From the NCBI GenBank assembly GCA_038501195.1, contig JBBPUQ010000002.1:1674001-1738000 (forward strand): a stretch of 64,000 nucleotides of DNA, read 5' to 3'. The position numbers and the translations under genes are program-made. The notes under the pieces are model-generated. The model did not search any database. It saw only the letters and a program-made list of their open reading frames with translations, and was not told the DNA's origin. The stretch comes from Nemania diffusa. Taxonomy: Eukaryota > Ascomycota > Sordariomycetes > Xylariales > Xylariaceae. Of this stretch, positions 35,410 through 49,800 are shown in pieces (positions within the stretch are counted from its first letter, which is position 1; each line of letters begins with the position of its first letter).

Positions 35410-38400
35410 AATACTAAAATATATAAAAAAATATATTAATTTTAATATTTTTAATTATTTAATTATTTAATTAATTAATTAATTAGTTAATTTTTTAACA
35501 AAGTTGTTTATAACTTTTTTTTATTACTATAACTTTTTTTTTTATTTTTTATTAACAATTGCTTTTTTTAACATTATTAATATTTATTTATTAAGTTTTT
35601 AATTTGTTAAAGTTGTTATTTTAATTGTTATTAATTGTTTTTATAACTATAGTTTTTTTATTTAATTAAATAATTAAATCTTTTTTTAAATTTATTAGTT
35701 TTATATTTAATAATAGTTTCGATTTTAAAAAATTTTTTTTTTTTTTTTTAAATTTAACTAATTATTTTAAATAAATTTAAAAAAAAAAACAGTTTAATAA
35801 AAAAAATTCTTTTTGTGTTTTTTTAATAATAAATATATTATTAATATAATCAAATAAATATTAAAAGTTTTAAAAAGATTAATTTTATAAGCTAATTGAT
35901 TTATTTATTTTTTTATTTTTTAAAATTTTATAAATTGCTATAAAAGTTTTTGGAATAGTTTATTAAATAAATAATATTTTTTATATAATTTTAAATATAT
36001 TTTATTTTTTTTTTTAAAACTTTATTATTTAATACTTTTTATTGTAATAATATTTAATATAAAATGTTATAAAATTTATTATTAATTTAGTGTTTTTTTA
36101 TAAATGTTTTTTTAAAAAATGTATTTTTTTTAAAATATTAACAGTTTTTATTTTTATAATTATATCGTTAAAGCTTAGCAGTTTAAATTTAAACAATTAT
36201 TTATATACTGAAAATTTAATAAGTTTAAAATATATATTATTAAAGTTTTATTATAGTATAAAAATTATATTTATTTATATATTATTAAAGTTTTAAAACA
36301 AGTAATAATATATAGCAATTTTTACTGTTTAATTTTTGCGTTTTAAAAAGTTATTTGTTTGAAAATAATATGTTATAGTTATTAAAAGTTTTATATTTAT
36401 TGCTTTTTATAATTTTTTTTAAAAAGTAAATATAAATTTGCAATTTTTGTTTAATATAATTTTTATAAAAACATTTTAGTTATAAATAAACAAAAGTTTT
36501 ATTAAAAATATAGCTTAATTTTTTACTATATATTTTTTATAATTTAGTATTAGCAGTAACTTTTTTAAAGTAATATATATAGCTATTATTATTATGTTAT
36601 AATAATTAAACTTTTTGATTTATTAAAGTATATTTATAAACAGTATATTTAATAAACTTAATATAAAATTTATTGCAATTGTTTTTATTAGCTTTATATT
36701 TTTTAGTTTAATTAATTAATAATTTCTATAAAGTTTTTTATAACTAGTATTATATATTTAATATTTATTGTAATATTTAAAATATATTTGAACTTTTTAT
36801 ATTTTTAATTTAATTATATAGCTTTTTAAATTTTTTATTATTTTTTACTTATTAAAGTAATATTTATTATTATAAACAATTTTAAAAAACTTTTTAATTT
36901 ATATATTAAATATATATAATTTATATTTATTTTTTTTGTTTATATTATATAGTAAACTATTAACTATTATAAAAAAATATTTAAGTTATTTAAAATTTTT
37001 AATACTTTTATTATTTTTTTAAATATTAATTAAAATTTTTTAATATTTAAAGTTTTTATTATAATTTATAATAATATTTTTTTATATACTATTTTTTATT
37101 ATTACTTCTATAATTATTTAAATCTAGTTTAATACTAGCTTTTTATTTGTTTTTTTAATTTTTTTTGCTTTATTAATTTGATTTATTATAGCTTAAAGTC
37201 GATTAAAAACATTTAGTATAAAATTAAACTATTTTAATAAATAAAAAACTTATAAATTATATTAAAACAAATAAATAAATATATTTATAAAATGTTTATT
37301 TGTTTAATTTATAAAAGCTATATTAATATTAGTTTAATTAAATATTTTTTTAGTTATTAAATAATTAGTTAATACTATTATTAAATTATATAAAGCTTTT
37401 ATAATTGTTTAAAACTTTTTATATTTTTAAATAATATATATAACTTTTAATTTTAAAAGTTTATATTTTATTTTAAGCTATAATAAATATTTATTTAAAA
37501 ATATAATTAATAAAATTTATATATTTAAAATTAACATTTTTAGTTTTTAAATATAATTGTTTTTTAGTTAAAATAGTATTAATTTAAAACTTTTTTTTAA
37601 AAAGCTGTTTATTTATATAAACAAAGTTTTAATAAAATTATAATAATAAAAAATTATATTGCTGTATATTAGTTTTTATATAGCTTTAAATAAAGCTTTT
37701 TTTTTAGCTGTTAAAATAAATAAAATAATTTAATAGTATGTTTATTGTTTGTTAAAATTATTAACTACTATATATTTTAATTGCTTTTTTTTATTAAAAA
37801 AAGCTATTTTTTATTATTATAACAGTTTAGTATATTATATATAATATAGCAGTAATATTTTTAAAAATTCTATATTTTTAAAGTATTATTTTAATACTTT
37901 CAATTAATTTAAAAATTGCAAATTTTTAAAAGCTTTTAATTGTTCTGCTATAATAAACAATTTAAATATATTTATTTAAAATCTTAATAATTTTTTAAAA
38001 AACAATAAAATCTATTATTTATAAAATAGTTTAAATATTATATATAGTTATTTTAAGTAATTTTTTTTATTATTAAAAAATATTACAATATTATTAATAA
38101 ATATTTAGTAGTAATATTTATAAAGTTGTAGCAGTTTATTTATAAATTGTTATATATATATAAATAAATTTTAAAATTTTATTAATGCTATTATAAATCT
38201 TTTTAAATTTTTTAAGTTTATAATAATAAATCTGTTTTAATATTTTAAATAAATTTTAAATTAATAAAAAAAAAACGTTATATTTACTATTAAAATATAA
38301 CTTTTTTTTTAAATTAATACTATTATTTTTAACTATAATAGAAATAAGTAATTATTTAATATTACTACTTTATTAAAAGTTTATAAATTAACTATAAACT

Positions 38401-41400
38401 AAATATATAGTTTTTTTTTTTTTTATAATTAAATAACAAAAGTTGAATATATAAAAAGCAATAGCTTATTTATTTATTTTATATAGCTTTATTTATACAA
38501 TTTATTAAATACTAAATTTACTATATAATAGTTTTTAATGTTTAATAAATATAAACAACTATTAAGTTTAAACTTTTATTAATTATTTATTAAAAATATT
38601 TTTATTTGTTTGTTTTTTAAAATATTAATTATATTTTAATTGAACTAAACTTTAAGTATTTTTTTTAATAAATTTAATATTTTTTAAACTAGTAAATTTT
38701 TGCTAATATAAATAAATTAGCTAGTAGTTGTTTTTATTTTTTTTTTTTTGAAAAATTTTTTAATACTTATTATAGCAGCAATTTTTTAAATTTTTAGCTT
38801 AAGTTTTTTTATCGCTTTTATTATTATTATACTTAAGTTAAAGTTTATAAACTTTATTTTTAAAGCAGCTTTAATTATATTATATATAGTATTAATTAAT
38901 AAAGTTTTTTTAATTGCGTTTAATAATTTTAATATATTAATTATATTAGCTATATTATTTTAGTTTATATTTTTTTAAGTTTATATTAATTTTAGTTTAT
39001 AGTTTTTTGTAGCTACTGCTTTTTATATGTTTATATTTAAAATAAATTAATTTATAAAAAATATATTTAATATTGTAATATTTTTAAATATTTATAAGTT
39101 TATATCTGCAGTTTTAACTTTTATACTATTTACAACTGCTATTTTAACTGCTAAAATAATTACTTTTATATATTTTTTTTATATAGTTTTAATATAGTTT
39201 AATTTTATATACTTTTAAATTATATTTACTTTAATATTTTTAAAAATTACTTTTTTAACTAATAATAAATTTATTAATATAATTAAATATAAAATAGTCG
39301 ATTTTATAACTATAGCTACTTTATTTTTATAAAAAAGTTTAAAAGTAAATTTATAATTTAAAAGCAAAAGTTTATATATTATAAATACATAAACTATTTT
39401 TTTAAATTTTAAAACTACTTTTTATAAAAATATTATTTTATATATATATAAATAAGCTTAAAAATATATATAAAAAAATACTTCGAAGTTGTTTATATTA
39501 ATAAATGTGATTTTATAACATTTATAATTAATAACTATATTATAAAAGTTTAAAAAGTTATTTTTAAAAAATATAATAAATTTAATATTTTTATTTAATA
39601 TTTATATAAATTTAGTAATTTTTAAAAGCTTAAAAAATTTATAATTATTATATTTTAACAAATAAAATATAAAAATAGCTCAATTTATATATTAAATATA
39701 TTTGTTATTAATATTTTTGATTTTTTTTTTATATTATTTAATTATATATAAAAAGTTAATAAAAGTTTTATATATTATTAAACTTTTTTTAACTTTTATG
39801 TTTATATAAATTATAATATTATTTTTATTAAATTTGTTATATATAGTTACTTTTAAATATAAAAATTAATTGTTTAAAAACTTTTTTGCTTAAATATTAG
39901 CTTTTTAAATTTTAAGTAATACTGTTTATAAATATAATATAATTAGTTTAGCTTTTTTGTTTTTTTTAAAAAAGTTGTTATTTCGTACTATTAATGTTAT
40001 ATTTACTAAAATTATTTAATATATAAAATCTACATTTTAATATTTATATTGTTTTAAATATATAAAAAGTTTATTTTTAAAAAAAAACAAATTATTATAT
40101 TGTTTATATAAGCAGTATAATATATATATAAAAAATAAAAATTTGATTTATTTTTTAGTACATTTGTTATATTTACTAATATATTTATTACGTTTTTTTA
40201 CTAAATTAAACGTTTAATTATAATATTTATATATTTTATTATAGTTAATTAATATATATATACTATTGTTTTCGTTTAAAAATTAATTATTTTTTAAATT
40301 AAAAGTTAATATATTTTTATTGTTTTTAAATTAGTTATTTTATATTATATAAACATAGTTATAATTATATTTATTTTGTTATTTATTTTAATTGTTTTTT
40401 CGCTTTTATTTTTTTTTTTTTCAAGTAAGTTTTTACAATTTATTTTATTAAAATTAAAATTTATTTTATTGCTTATATTTTTAAAAAAAGTTTTATTAGT
40501 TTTATAACTTGTTTTTTTTATTTTAAAATTTATTTCGATTGTATTAGTTATTATTATATTATTTACAGCGAAACTTTTATTTATTATATTAATTTTAATA
40601 TATAAACTTTTTAAAAAGTTATTTTTGTTCGTTAATATTTTAGTTTATATAAGTTTTTTAAAACAATTTAAAGTAATATTTTTATATTACTATTAATAAA
40701 ATTAGCTTTATTTTTGTTATTTTTATTATATAAAATAATAGTATATTATTTTTACTTTAAATAAAAGCTAATAAATATATTTTAATTTTAAAGTTTATAT
40801 TTGTTTAAATAGCTGTTATAATATTGTACTAGTTGCAATTGCTATAACTTAATGTTTTTATAGCTTATATATATTTAAGCTTTTTTTAAATAAAGTTAGT
40901 TATAGTTATATTATTTTTAGCTATATTTTTAAATATAAACTCGATTATATTAAATTGCTTTATTGTAATTATAGTTTATATTATAAATTGTTAAATTAGT
41001 TTATTAAATATAGCTATAAAACTTTTAACTTTTAAACAAATTTATATTTAATTTATTAATTTATTATTTTACTATATAATAATAAGTTTTTTTATTAAAA
41101 TTTAAAATATAGCTAAAATTTATTTAGTATTATTTTTAGCAATATTTTTATTTTTTAAAAAAAAATCGATATATTTAACAAAATTATATATGTTTATAAA
41201 AATTAGTTTGTTTTTGTTAGTAATTAGTTTTATATCGTTAAAATTATTACAGCTTAAATGTTAAAATTATTATAGTTTAAATTAAATAAACTAATATTAA
41301 ATCGTTTTAATTACTAAAACTTAAAAAAAAAATTGTTAATATTATAATTAGATATTTATAATATAAAACTTTTTTAATAACAACTATTTTTATATAGTTT

Positions 41401-43448
41401 ATTTAAGTTTTTATTTAAATAAAAATTACGTTTAAGTTAATATAAGCTTTTTAAATTACTAAATAAAAAATCGCTTAAGTTGTTAAAATTAATAAATCGC
41501 ATATTATAAAAAGTATTAATTAAGCAATTATTATAGTATAAAAAAAGTTGAGCTTTTATTTTATTTAATTACTAATATATAGTTAAATAATAAAATAAAC
41601 TATTTAAATTAAAATTTAATATTATTATTAGCTTAAATTAAAGTTTAATTATAAGTTAAATAAATTAAACTTAAAATTAAACAATAAATACTAAATTAGT
41701 TTAATTTATTAATATTATAACTAAATCAAATTGTTATATCGAACTATATTTTAATTAAAAAGTATTATATATAAATATTATATATTTTGTTTAATTTAAT
41801 ATATATTACAATATTTTGTTTATGTTATAGTAAAAGTTATTTGTTAATTTTTACAGTTTAATAAGTTCTAGTTATAAAATAAACATAAAAAAAAGTAGCA
41901 ATATTTAAGTTTGTATATACTATTGCTGAAATGTTTTAATATTAAACAACTTCGAAAAAAAAAAAAAAAAAAATAATTATTTAAAACAGAAGTTATAACA
42001 AAAGTTGTAACAATAGTTTATTAATTAAACTTTTTTTAAAAATTAGTTTAATTTAAAAAGCAAGTTTTTTTTTTAATAGCGCTATTAAATCAGCAATTTT
42101 ATTAGCTGCTAATTTAAATAATTAAATTAGTATTACAAATTAGTTTTTTATATTATTTAACTTTTTTTATATATTAATTATACTATTAGCTATTATATTT
42201 AATTTTTTTTAAGTAGCTAAATATTTAATAAACTATTTAAAGTTTTATTTAATAATTATTTTTTATATTTAAACATTTTAAAGTTTATATTAAATATATT
42301 TTTAAAAAGTTATATTGTTATTAATTTTTAAAAAAGTAATAAATATTTTAAAGTTTATATTTAAAAATATAAAAAAAAAGTTTATATTTATTATATAAAA
42401 CTTTTTACTGTTATATAATATAAATAGTTAAAAATATATAATTATTAAAAGTATTTAGTTTTAATTTTTAAATATAACTTTATTAGTTAAAACAAAATTA
42501 TATTTTATATTTATAGTTAATGTTTTTTTTTTTTTTAAACTTTATAAAAATAATTTGTTTGTTTTAATTAATTTTAAAATAAAATTTTTAATATTTGCTA
42601 ATTTATAAAATTTATATGATTTATTTAAATCTATTATTAGTAATAATATAAGTTTTTATTAAAAAAATATAAAACAACTTAAATATTTAAAGTTATATAT
42701 AATATAACTTAAATATAAATTATAAAAACAAAATTTTTTAATAAATATTTACTTTTTAATAAATAATATATATATATAAAATTAAATAAACAAATTATAA
42801 ATATATAAATAGTATAAAATAAAATAATAAAATATAAATAAAAAATCTATATACTATTAAAAAACTTAGTATAAAATTTAAAAATATAGATATAAATCAA
42901 AGTTTAAAAAAATAATAACTAAAAATATTATAAACATTAAATAAACAAAAATTAATAAAAGCTTAAAGTTTAAAAAAACAACAAGTTTTAATTAACTAAT
43001 ATTGTTTTAAATACAATAATATTAAAAATAAATATAGTTATTTTATATAAAGTATAAAAATAACTTATTTTATATAAAGTTTTAACTAGTTAATTTATAA
43101 CTTATTAATTAAAAACTTGTTATATTAATATTAATTATAACTTTTTATTAAATATAACTATTAAAAAACTAATTTAGCTAGTTTTTAGTTATAATATTAT
43201 TAATTTTTTACTGCTTAATTACTGCAGCTGTTAAAAAATTAATTTAAATAATTTTACAATAAGCTTTTATTTCTAATGTTTTAAATATAGCTGTTAAAAA
43301 ATCAATTTAATTAAAACGCTAAAATAAATTATCGAGTTTTAAAGATTTAAACAAAAGTGCTAATAATAGCTGCTAACGCAAAAAAAAAAAAAAAAAAATT
43401 ACAAAACTAAAAAATAAAGTTGTTGCAATTATAAAACTTACTATACTA

Positions 43449-43657
43449 TTTAAAATATACTATTTAAAATAATATTATATATTAAATTTAAAAATATAAT
43501 ATAAAAAAAAAAAAACTAATTTAAAGTTAGTAAAAAAAATCTATTTAATTTAAATTTTAGCTTACTTTTATTATTTACTTTTATTTTATTATTAATAAAA
43601 CTTATTATAGTATAAAGTTTTTTTTTATTAAAGTGACTTTTTTGTTTAACTATGTTA
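43449..43657. repeat. Right LTR of element A (about 200 bp)
   Basis: Partner of 35201-35409. It retains a few more G and C (AAAGTGACTTTTTTG) than the left copy. Confidence 0.78.
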
Positions 43658-44014
43658 TTTTTATTTAAAAAGAAAATATATTAAAAATAAATTATAAACT
43701 TAAATTAAAATATTATTTTTTAATTTATTATAAAATAATTAAATTATTTGTTTTTATTTAATAAAATTTTATAATATATTATATATTAATAATAAACTAG
43801 TAATAAAAATATAACAAGTTTATTTATTAAAAAATATTATATATAGCTATAATAATTTATTATAAATATTTAATATTATAAAAAACTTTATTAATAAAAA
43901 AAATTTAGTTTTTAAAAAAGTTTATAAAAAAAAACTTTTAAATAAGTTATAAATTTTTTTAAAGTTTATATATATATAAACAATTAATTTTAAATATTAA
44001 ATATTAAAAATAAA

Positions 44015-44291
44015 TAATAGAAACCTTTAAGGGTTTTAAATAAAAAAGTTTGTATAAAAGTGACGCATTTTTAAAGTGAGCTATATTAGTTAACATTTAT
44101 AAAAAAAGTAATATCTATATATATTTGTAAATTAAATAAAGATTTATAAAGATTTATAAAGATTTATAAAGATTTACATATATATTTAAACTTTAAGTTT
44201 TAGAAATTGCTGCAGGTTTTTTTTTTTATTTAATTTATATTTTATTTTTTTTACTATTACTTTATTTAATTACTTTTAATTATATTTATTA
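44015..44291 (+). repeat. 5' LTR of element B, 277 bp
   Basis: The less decayed copy at its left end (GAAACCTTTAAGGG). It contains a 10-bp tandem repeat, about four units of GATTTATAAA, at roughly 44140-44176. Confidence 0.86.
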
Positions 44292-44923
44292 AATTGATAT
44301 TTTTTGCAGTTTTATTGTAAAATCAAACCAAACTATTATTATACTATTATTTTTTAGATCTTTTGAAATTAAAAAAACTTTTTTTATTAGCAGTAGTATA
44401 TATATATATATTTACGCTAAATTGTTATAACTAATTTAAATAAAGCAAATATTAATATTGTAAAAACATTTAATGTTTTAGTAGCTTGGTTTTTTTATAT
44501 TATTTTTGTTTAATATTATTTTGCTTTATATTTTTATTAAATTTTATAAATAATTCGATATATTAATATAAAAAGCAAACTTAACAATATCTTTTTATAT
44601 TTTAAAAAATAGCAGTATATTTAACTATAAAAGTATATTTTACTACAATAATACTTATTGTTTTTATAAATGTTTATAGATTTTTTTTACTAAAGTATAT
44701 ATATTTAATTTTTTAATAAATTATAAAAAAAAAAACAATTATTAAAATATATTTAATAATTTAACTAAAAATATATATACTTTAAAAAAAATCTATTTAA
44801 AATATAAAACATTCTTTTATTTAATTAATTATTTAAAAATATATATATTTTAGTTAATAATTATATAAATATTTTTATTATTTATAGTTTATTTTATATT
44901 ATTTTTATTATATTAATTAAAAC

Positions 44924-44955
<32 letters not shown>

Positions 44956-46455
44956 ATGTTTTTTTTAAACATTTATTAAATAAAACGTTAAATTTACTAT
45001 TTAATAGTTTATGTTTTAATTTAATTAATTAATTTATATAAAATTGATTTAAATTTAATTGTTTATTAAAAACTTTTAATACTTATATAATTATTATTAC
45101 TTTAATTAAATTTAGATTTAATAAATTTACTATTAATTATATATATAATACTATATAGTTATAAACTTTTAATTATAATTTATTTTAGCAAAATATAAAA
45201 ATAATAAAATAAATAATAAATTGTTTAAAAATAATATTAATTAATTAGTAAATAATATTAAAAAAACATAAAAAATTAAATAATAAAATAATAAAAAAAC
45301 TTAATAAGTTTTTTGATTTTTAAAAAAAAATATATAGTTTAACTATTAAAACTAACTTTATTATAAAAGTAAACTAAAAAGCTTATATTAAATATTTTAA
45401 CATATTTATATTATTGTTTATTTTTTTTTCTTTTTTTATATTTTTATTTTTTTTACTTATTAACAACTTTTTTTATAACTAAATATTTAAACTATTAATA
45501 AATTTTAATATATTTATATTTTAGTTTAATATTAACTTTATATTAATATTTATATTTATATTAAAGTTTATATTTTTATTTATATTTAAACTAAATTTTA
45601 CTTTTGCTTTTATATTTATTTTTATTAAAAAGCAGCTATTTTTTTTTAAAAGTACTAATATTAAAAAAAACCTTTTTAATAATTTTAATAATAATAATAA
45701 TAATTTTATTTCAAAATATAAATATAACTTCTATTATATTATTTTTAAAATAAATTTAAGTTTTATTAAAAGTAATATATATAAAATTAAATATAACAAT
45801 ATTAATATATTTAATTTTAAATAAATAAACTTTAATAATTAAAAAATAATTATTAACAAAAAAAACATTATTTATATAAATGTTTACTTTTTTATAAACT
45901 ATATTAATATTTTAATTAAAAGTTTAATATTATTAAATATTAATTAAATATTTTTAATATTTAATTATTTGCTAACTAAATTAATATTGTTTTAATAAAA
46001 TAACAAAATTAATATAAATAATAAACGAATTTTTTATAAAACTAGTTTTAACAAAATATTAAAAAAGCTAAAAAATTGTTTTAAAATTTGCTTTAGTTAA
46101 ACTATTTAAAAGTTTTTAAATAGTTTTTTTTGTTTATATAATATTATTAAAAATTAAAACATATTATTTTAGTTTATTTAATATAAATTAAAATATATAT
46201 AAACTAATAAAACTTTTAAATAAAATAACTTTAATTAATAAAATATTATAAAAAATATTTATAACTAATAAAACAAAGCTATTATAAACTATATTTATTT
46301 ATTTAAATTTAAAAATATATTAAAAAAATATATATAAAAAATTAAAAAAGCTTATTATAGCTTTAAATAAAAAGCTATAAAACAATATTTTAATATAAAA
46401 CTTAAAATAAGATATTTTTTTAATATAACTATTTAAAAACTAATATAAATTTTAA

Positions 46456-46830
46456 AATTTTTATATAATAAATTTAATTATTAATTTAATTATTATAATT
46501 ATAAACAAAAATAATGTTTTAATAACAAATTTTATTGTTAATATAGCTAAAGCAGCAACTATAATAATAATTAAAACTATAGTTATAATTGCTGCTATTA
46601 AAACAAAAACTGCAATTGCAATTGTAGTAGCTACTATAATAGTTATTACAAAAGTTATTACTTATAAAAAAAAAACTGCAATTATAACTATAAATACAAC
46701 TGTAATTAAAACTATAATTATAACTATAACTGTAATTATAACTGTAATTGTAATAACAATTACAAGCAAAAATAATATTATAAAAAAAAACGTTGCAACA
46801 AAAAAAAAAAAAAAAATTATATATATTTTT
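46456..46830 (+). other. Surviving 125-codon open stretch inside element B
   Basis: No stop occurs in this frame although TAA is very common around it. The translation is a low-complexity run of Ile, Thr, Val, Ala and Lys (for example IIITITVIITVIVITIT). Codons for these residues cannot be turned into stops by C-to-T or G-to-A changes, which would explain survival. There is no start codon, and it is probably not expressed. Confidence 0.55.
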
Positions 46831-49800
46831 TAAAAAAAAATATTAAAAAAAAATTAAAAAAACAAGCTTTATTTTTAAAACTTAAAAATAGTAGTTAATT
46901 TTTTTTTTATATTTTAAACTTTAATTATATATATTATAAATATTATAAATAATATAAATTTACTAATATTTTTAAATTATATTTAAAAAAATATAAAAAA
47001 AAGTACTAGTTAAAAAAAATCTCGACTTTATTTTTTATAAACTTTGTTTATTAAATATACAACTATTATATTATAAAAATATTTTTATATAATATATTAT
47101 TTTAATATTTTAAAATATATTAATTTATTAAAAACAATATTATTTATAAATTTAAAAATATTTTAAGTTTATTTTTAATTTTAAAAACTTTTAATAAAAA
47201 ATTAGTTATTATAATAGTTATTTTTAACTTTTTTATATATATTAATTTTATTAAAATTACTAAAGTAAACATTTTTATTATTAAAACATTTAGTTTTAAT
47301 TACTATAATAAAATTTTATATTTAAACTATATATATTTATATATTAATATATATATAAAATTTATTAATATAAATATATAAATTTGTATTAATTTTAATA
47401 TAAATAATATTATAATTAGCTAATTATATATAAAAATTTTTAAATATATTATAAATAAAAAAAAAAATAATATAACTATAATTAATAATATAAAAATAGC
47501 TTTTATAAAATAAATAAAATTTATATTTTATATATAAAAAATAAATATAAAAAAAAAGTTTAAAATTATTAAATATAAAAAAAAAAAATAAATAGTAAAT
47601 AATTATTTATAATTAAATATATTTTTTAAAAATAACTTTTTTTAAACTTATAATATTATTATTGATTATTTAAATAATATTATTATTTTTTATAATTTAA
47701 ACGATTTTATTATATTATTTAAAGTTTTTATATAAAATAAAAAATATATATATAAAATAACTAATATATATTTTATTATATTATAAAATAATAAAAATAT
47801 ATATTTATAAATTAAATATAAGCTTTTATTTATAAATTATAGCTTTTATTTTATAGCTATTTATAAAAATATAATAAATATAACTTTTAATATAAAAATA
47901 CTTAAAGTTATATTAATTATAAATAATTCAAAAGTTTTTATTAAAATAAATTATAAAATTAAATTAAAACAAATTTGCAAAAATTGCAATAGTAAAAGTT
48001 ATATTAACTTATAAAAGTTAATTTTTAAAACTTTTATATTTATAGCAGCTATATTATTAGTTTTTTTATTTAAAATAATTAAGTTTAAATTTTTAACTTT
48101 TATTAATTTATTAATATTTATAAATATTAAATTTAAAATATTTTCAATTATTATTATAATTACTACTAATAATATATTTAATAAATTAATATATAATATA
48201 AAAAAGCTAAAAAACGCTATTATTATATTAACTTTTATAAATATAACTAATTATATATTAATAAAAAATAAAAGTTAAATAAAAAATATATAGCTTTTAA
48301 ATACTTTTTTTTTTAATATTATATTTAATATAGTTATAAATATAAATATAACTTTTATTAACAAGCTATATATTTTAGTTTTTAATAAGTTTTTAAAACT
48401 TAAAATTATAAATATTTATACTTTGTTAAATATAAAAATATTTATAGATTTTTTTAAAACTATTACTAAAAAAAATATATATATTTATTTTAAATATATA
48501 TTTAAAGTAGCTAAATTTATAAATATTATTAAAATATATAATATTTAAACTAATAAAAGCAAAATAAATATATTTAAAAATAAATAATTCAAAGTTTTTT
48601 TTATTAACAATTAATAAAAATAAAAACTAAATATATATTTATATTTTTTAAACAAATATAATATAAATATTTTTAATACAATATATAACAAGCTATATAA
48701 AAAAAAATATATATTATAAATTAATAAAACGACATTTTTTACTTATTTTATTTTTATAATATAAAAAAAAGTTTATAATTAAAATAAAAGTTAAATAGTT
48801 ATAAACTTAAAAACATTTAATAAAATTATAATATTAAACAATTACTTTTTTTTTTTGCAGCAAAATATAATAAATAGTTTATTAAACAAACAATATATTA
48901 TAGTTGTTAATATAATCAAGTTTTTTTATTAGTTTAAAATATATTTTTATTATTATAATTAATTTACTATTGTTAGCTTTTAAAAAATAAAAAAATTAAA
49001 TATTACTTTTATAAAATTTTACAATTTATTTATTTATATTTAAAAATATATAAATAAATTATTTTATTGTTATTTATATTATTATTATATATTTATTAAT
49101 AATATTATTATTTATTTAAACAATTTTATTAACTATATTAAATATTTAAATATTATATTTAATTTATTTTAATTATATAATATTACTATAGTTTTAAAAA
49201 AAACTTTTATTAAGTATTTTTTAGTTAAATTGCTTAAGTTTTATATTAATACTTTAAAAATATTAACTATAGTAAAATATATATAAACTTTTTAAAACTT
49301 TATTTTTTTAAACAATTTGAAAATATTAAAACAATATTTTAGCGCTAGTGGTTTTTTCTGCAATTTTTTACTTTATTATATATAATTAACTAAATTTTTA
49401 CAAAAACATAAAACTAAACTTTTTGCAAAAAGAAAACAAAAAAAACATATTGTTAACAAAAACTTAAATTAATACAAAAAATACTGCTAATTTATTTTTT
49501 ACAAACTTATTAATACTAAATAGTTATTTTTCGAAATAATACAAAAAGTAATATACAATAAAACTACAATTTATTACTATAATTTTAACAAAATATTATA
49601 TTTACAAATAAATAAATCGCTTTAATATAATTTTAAAGTAATAATATTTTATATTAATATATATAAATAATAACTAAATAAAACTATTTTTTTTACAAAA
49701 GTTCAATTTATAATATATTTAAGTTGTTATTTATTTTAAACAAAAATATATTATAGTTTTTTTAAGCTCGAAATTATATACTTAATTTAAATAGTTAAAA

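Larger units (their letters stand above)
35201..43657. mobile_element. LTR element A nested in D, RIP-mutated
   Basis: A direct repeat at 35201-35409 recurs at 43449-43657 with a constant offset of 8,248 and no indel; the visible differences are transitions. The pair bounds an 8.4-kb element. Exact LTR ends and the target duplication are not resolved: a TG at 35213 (TA in the right copy) is one candidate start. The plus strand inside is T- and G-biased, opposite to elements B and C, suggesting the element lies on the minus strand (inference). No protein motif could be read with confidence. Confidence 0.8.

Noticed and set aside
36090..36296. 68-residue frame inside the AT block
   Set aside because: It is a Phe/Ile/Lys/Leu-rich chance frame within element A, without similarity or context. 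Its composition simply mirrors A/T DNA.
44140..44176. CRISPR-like or satellite array
   Set aside because: Only about four 10-bp units within an LTR; no spacers and no array.
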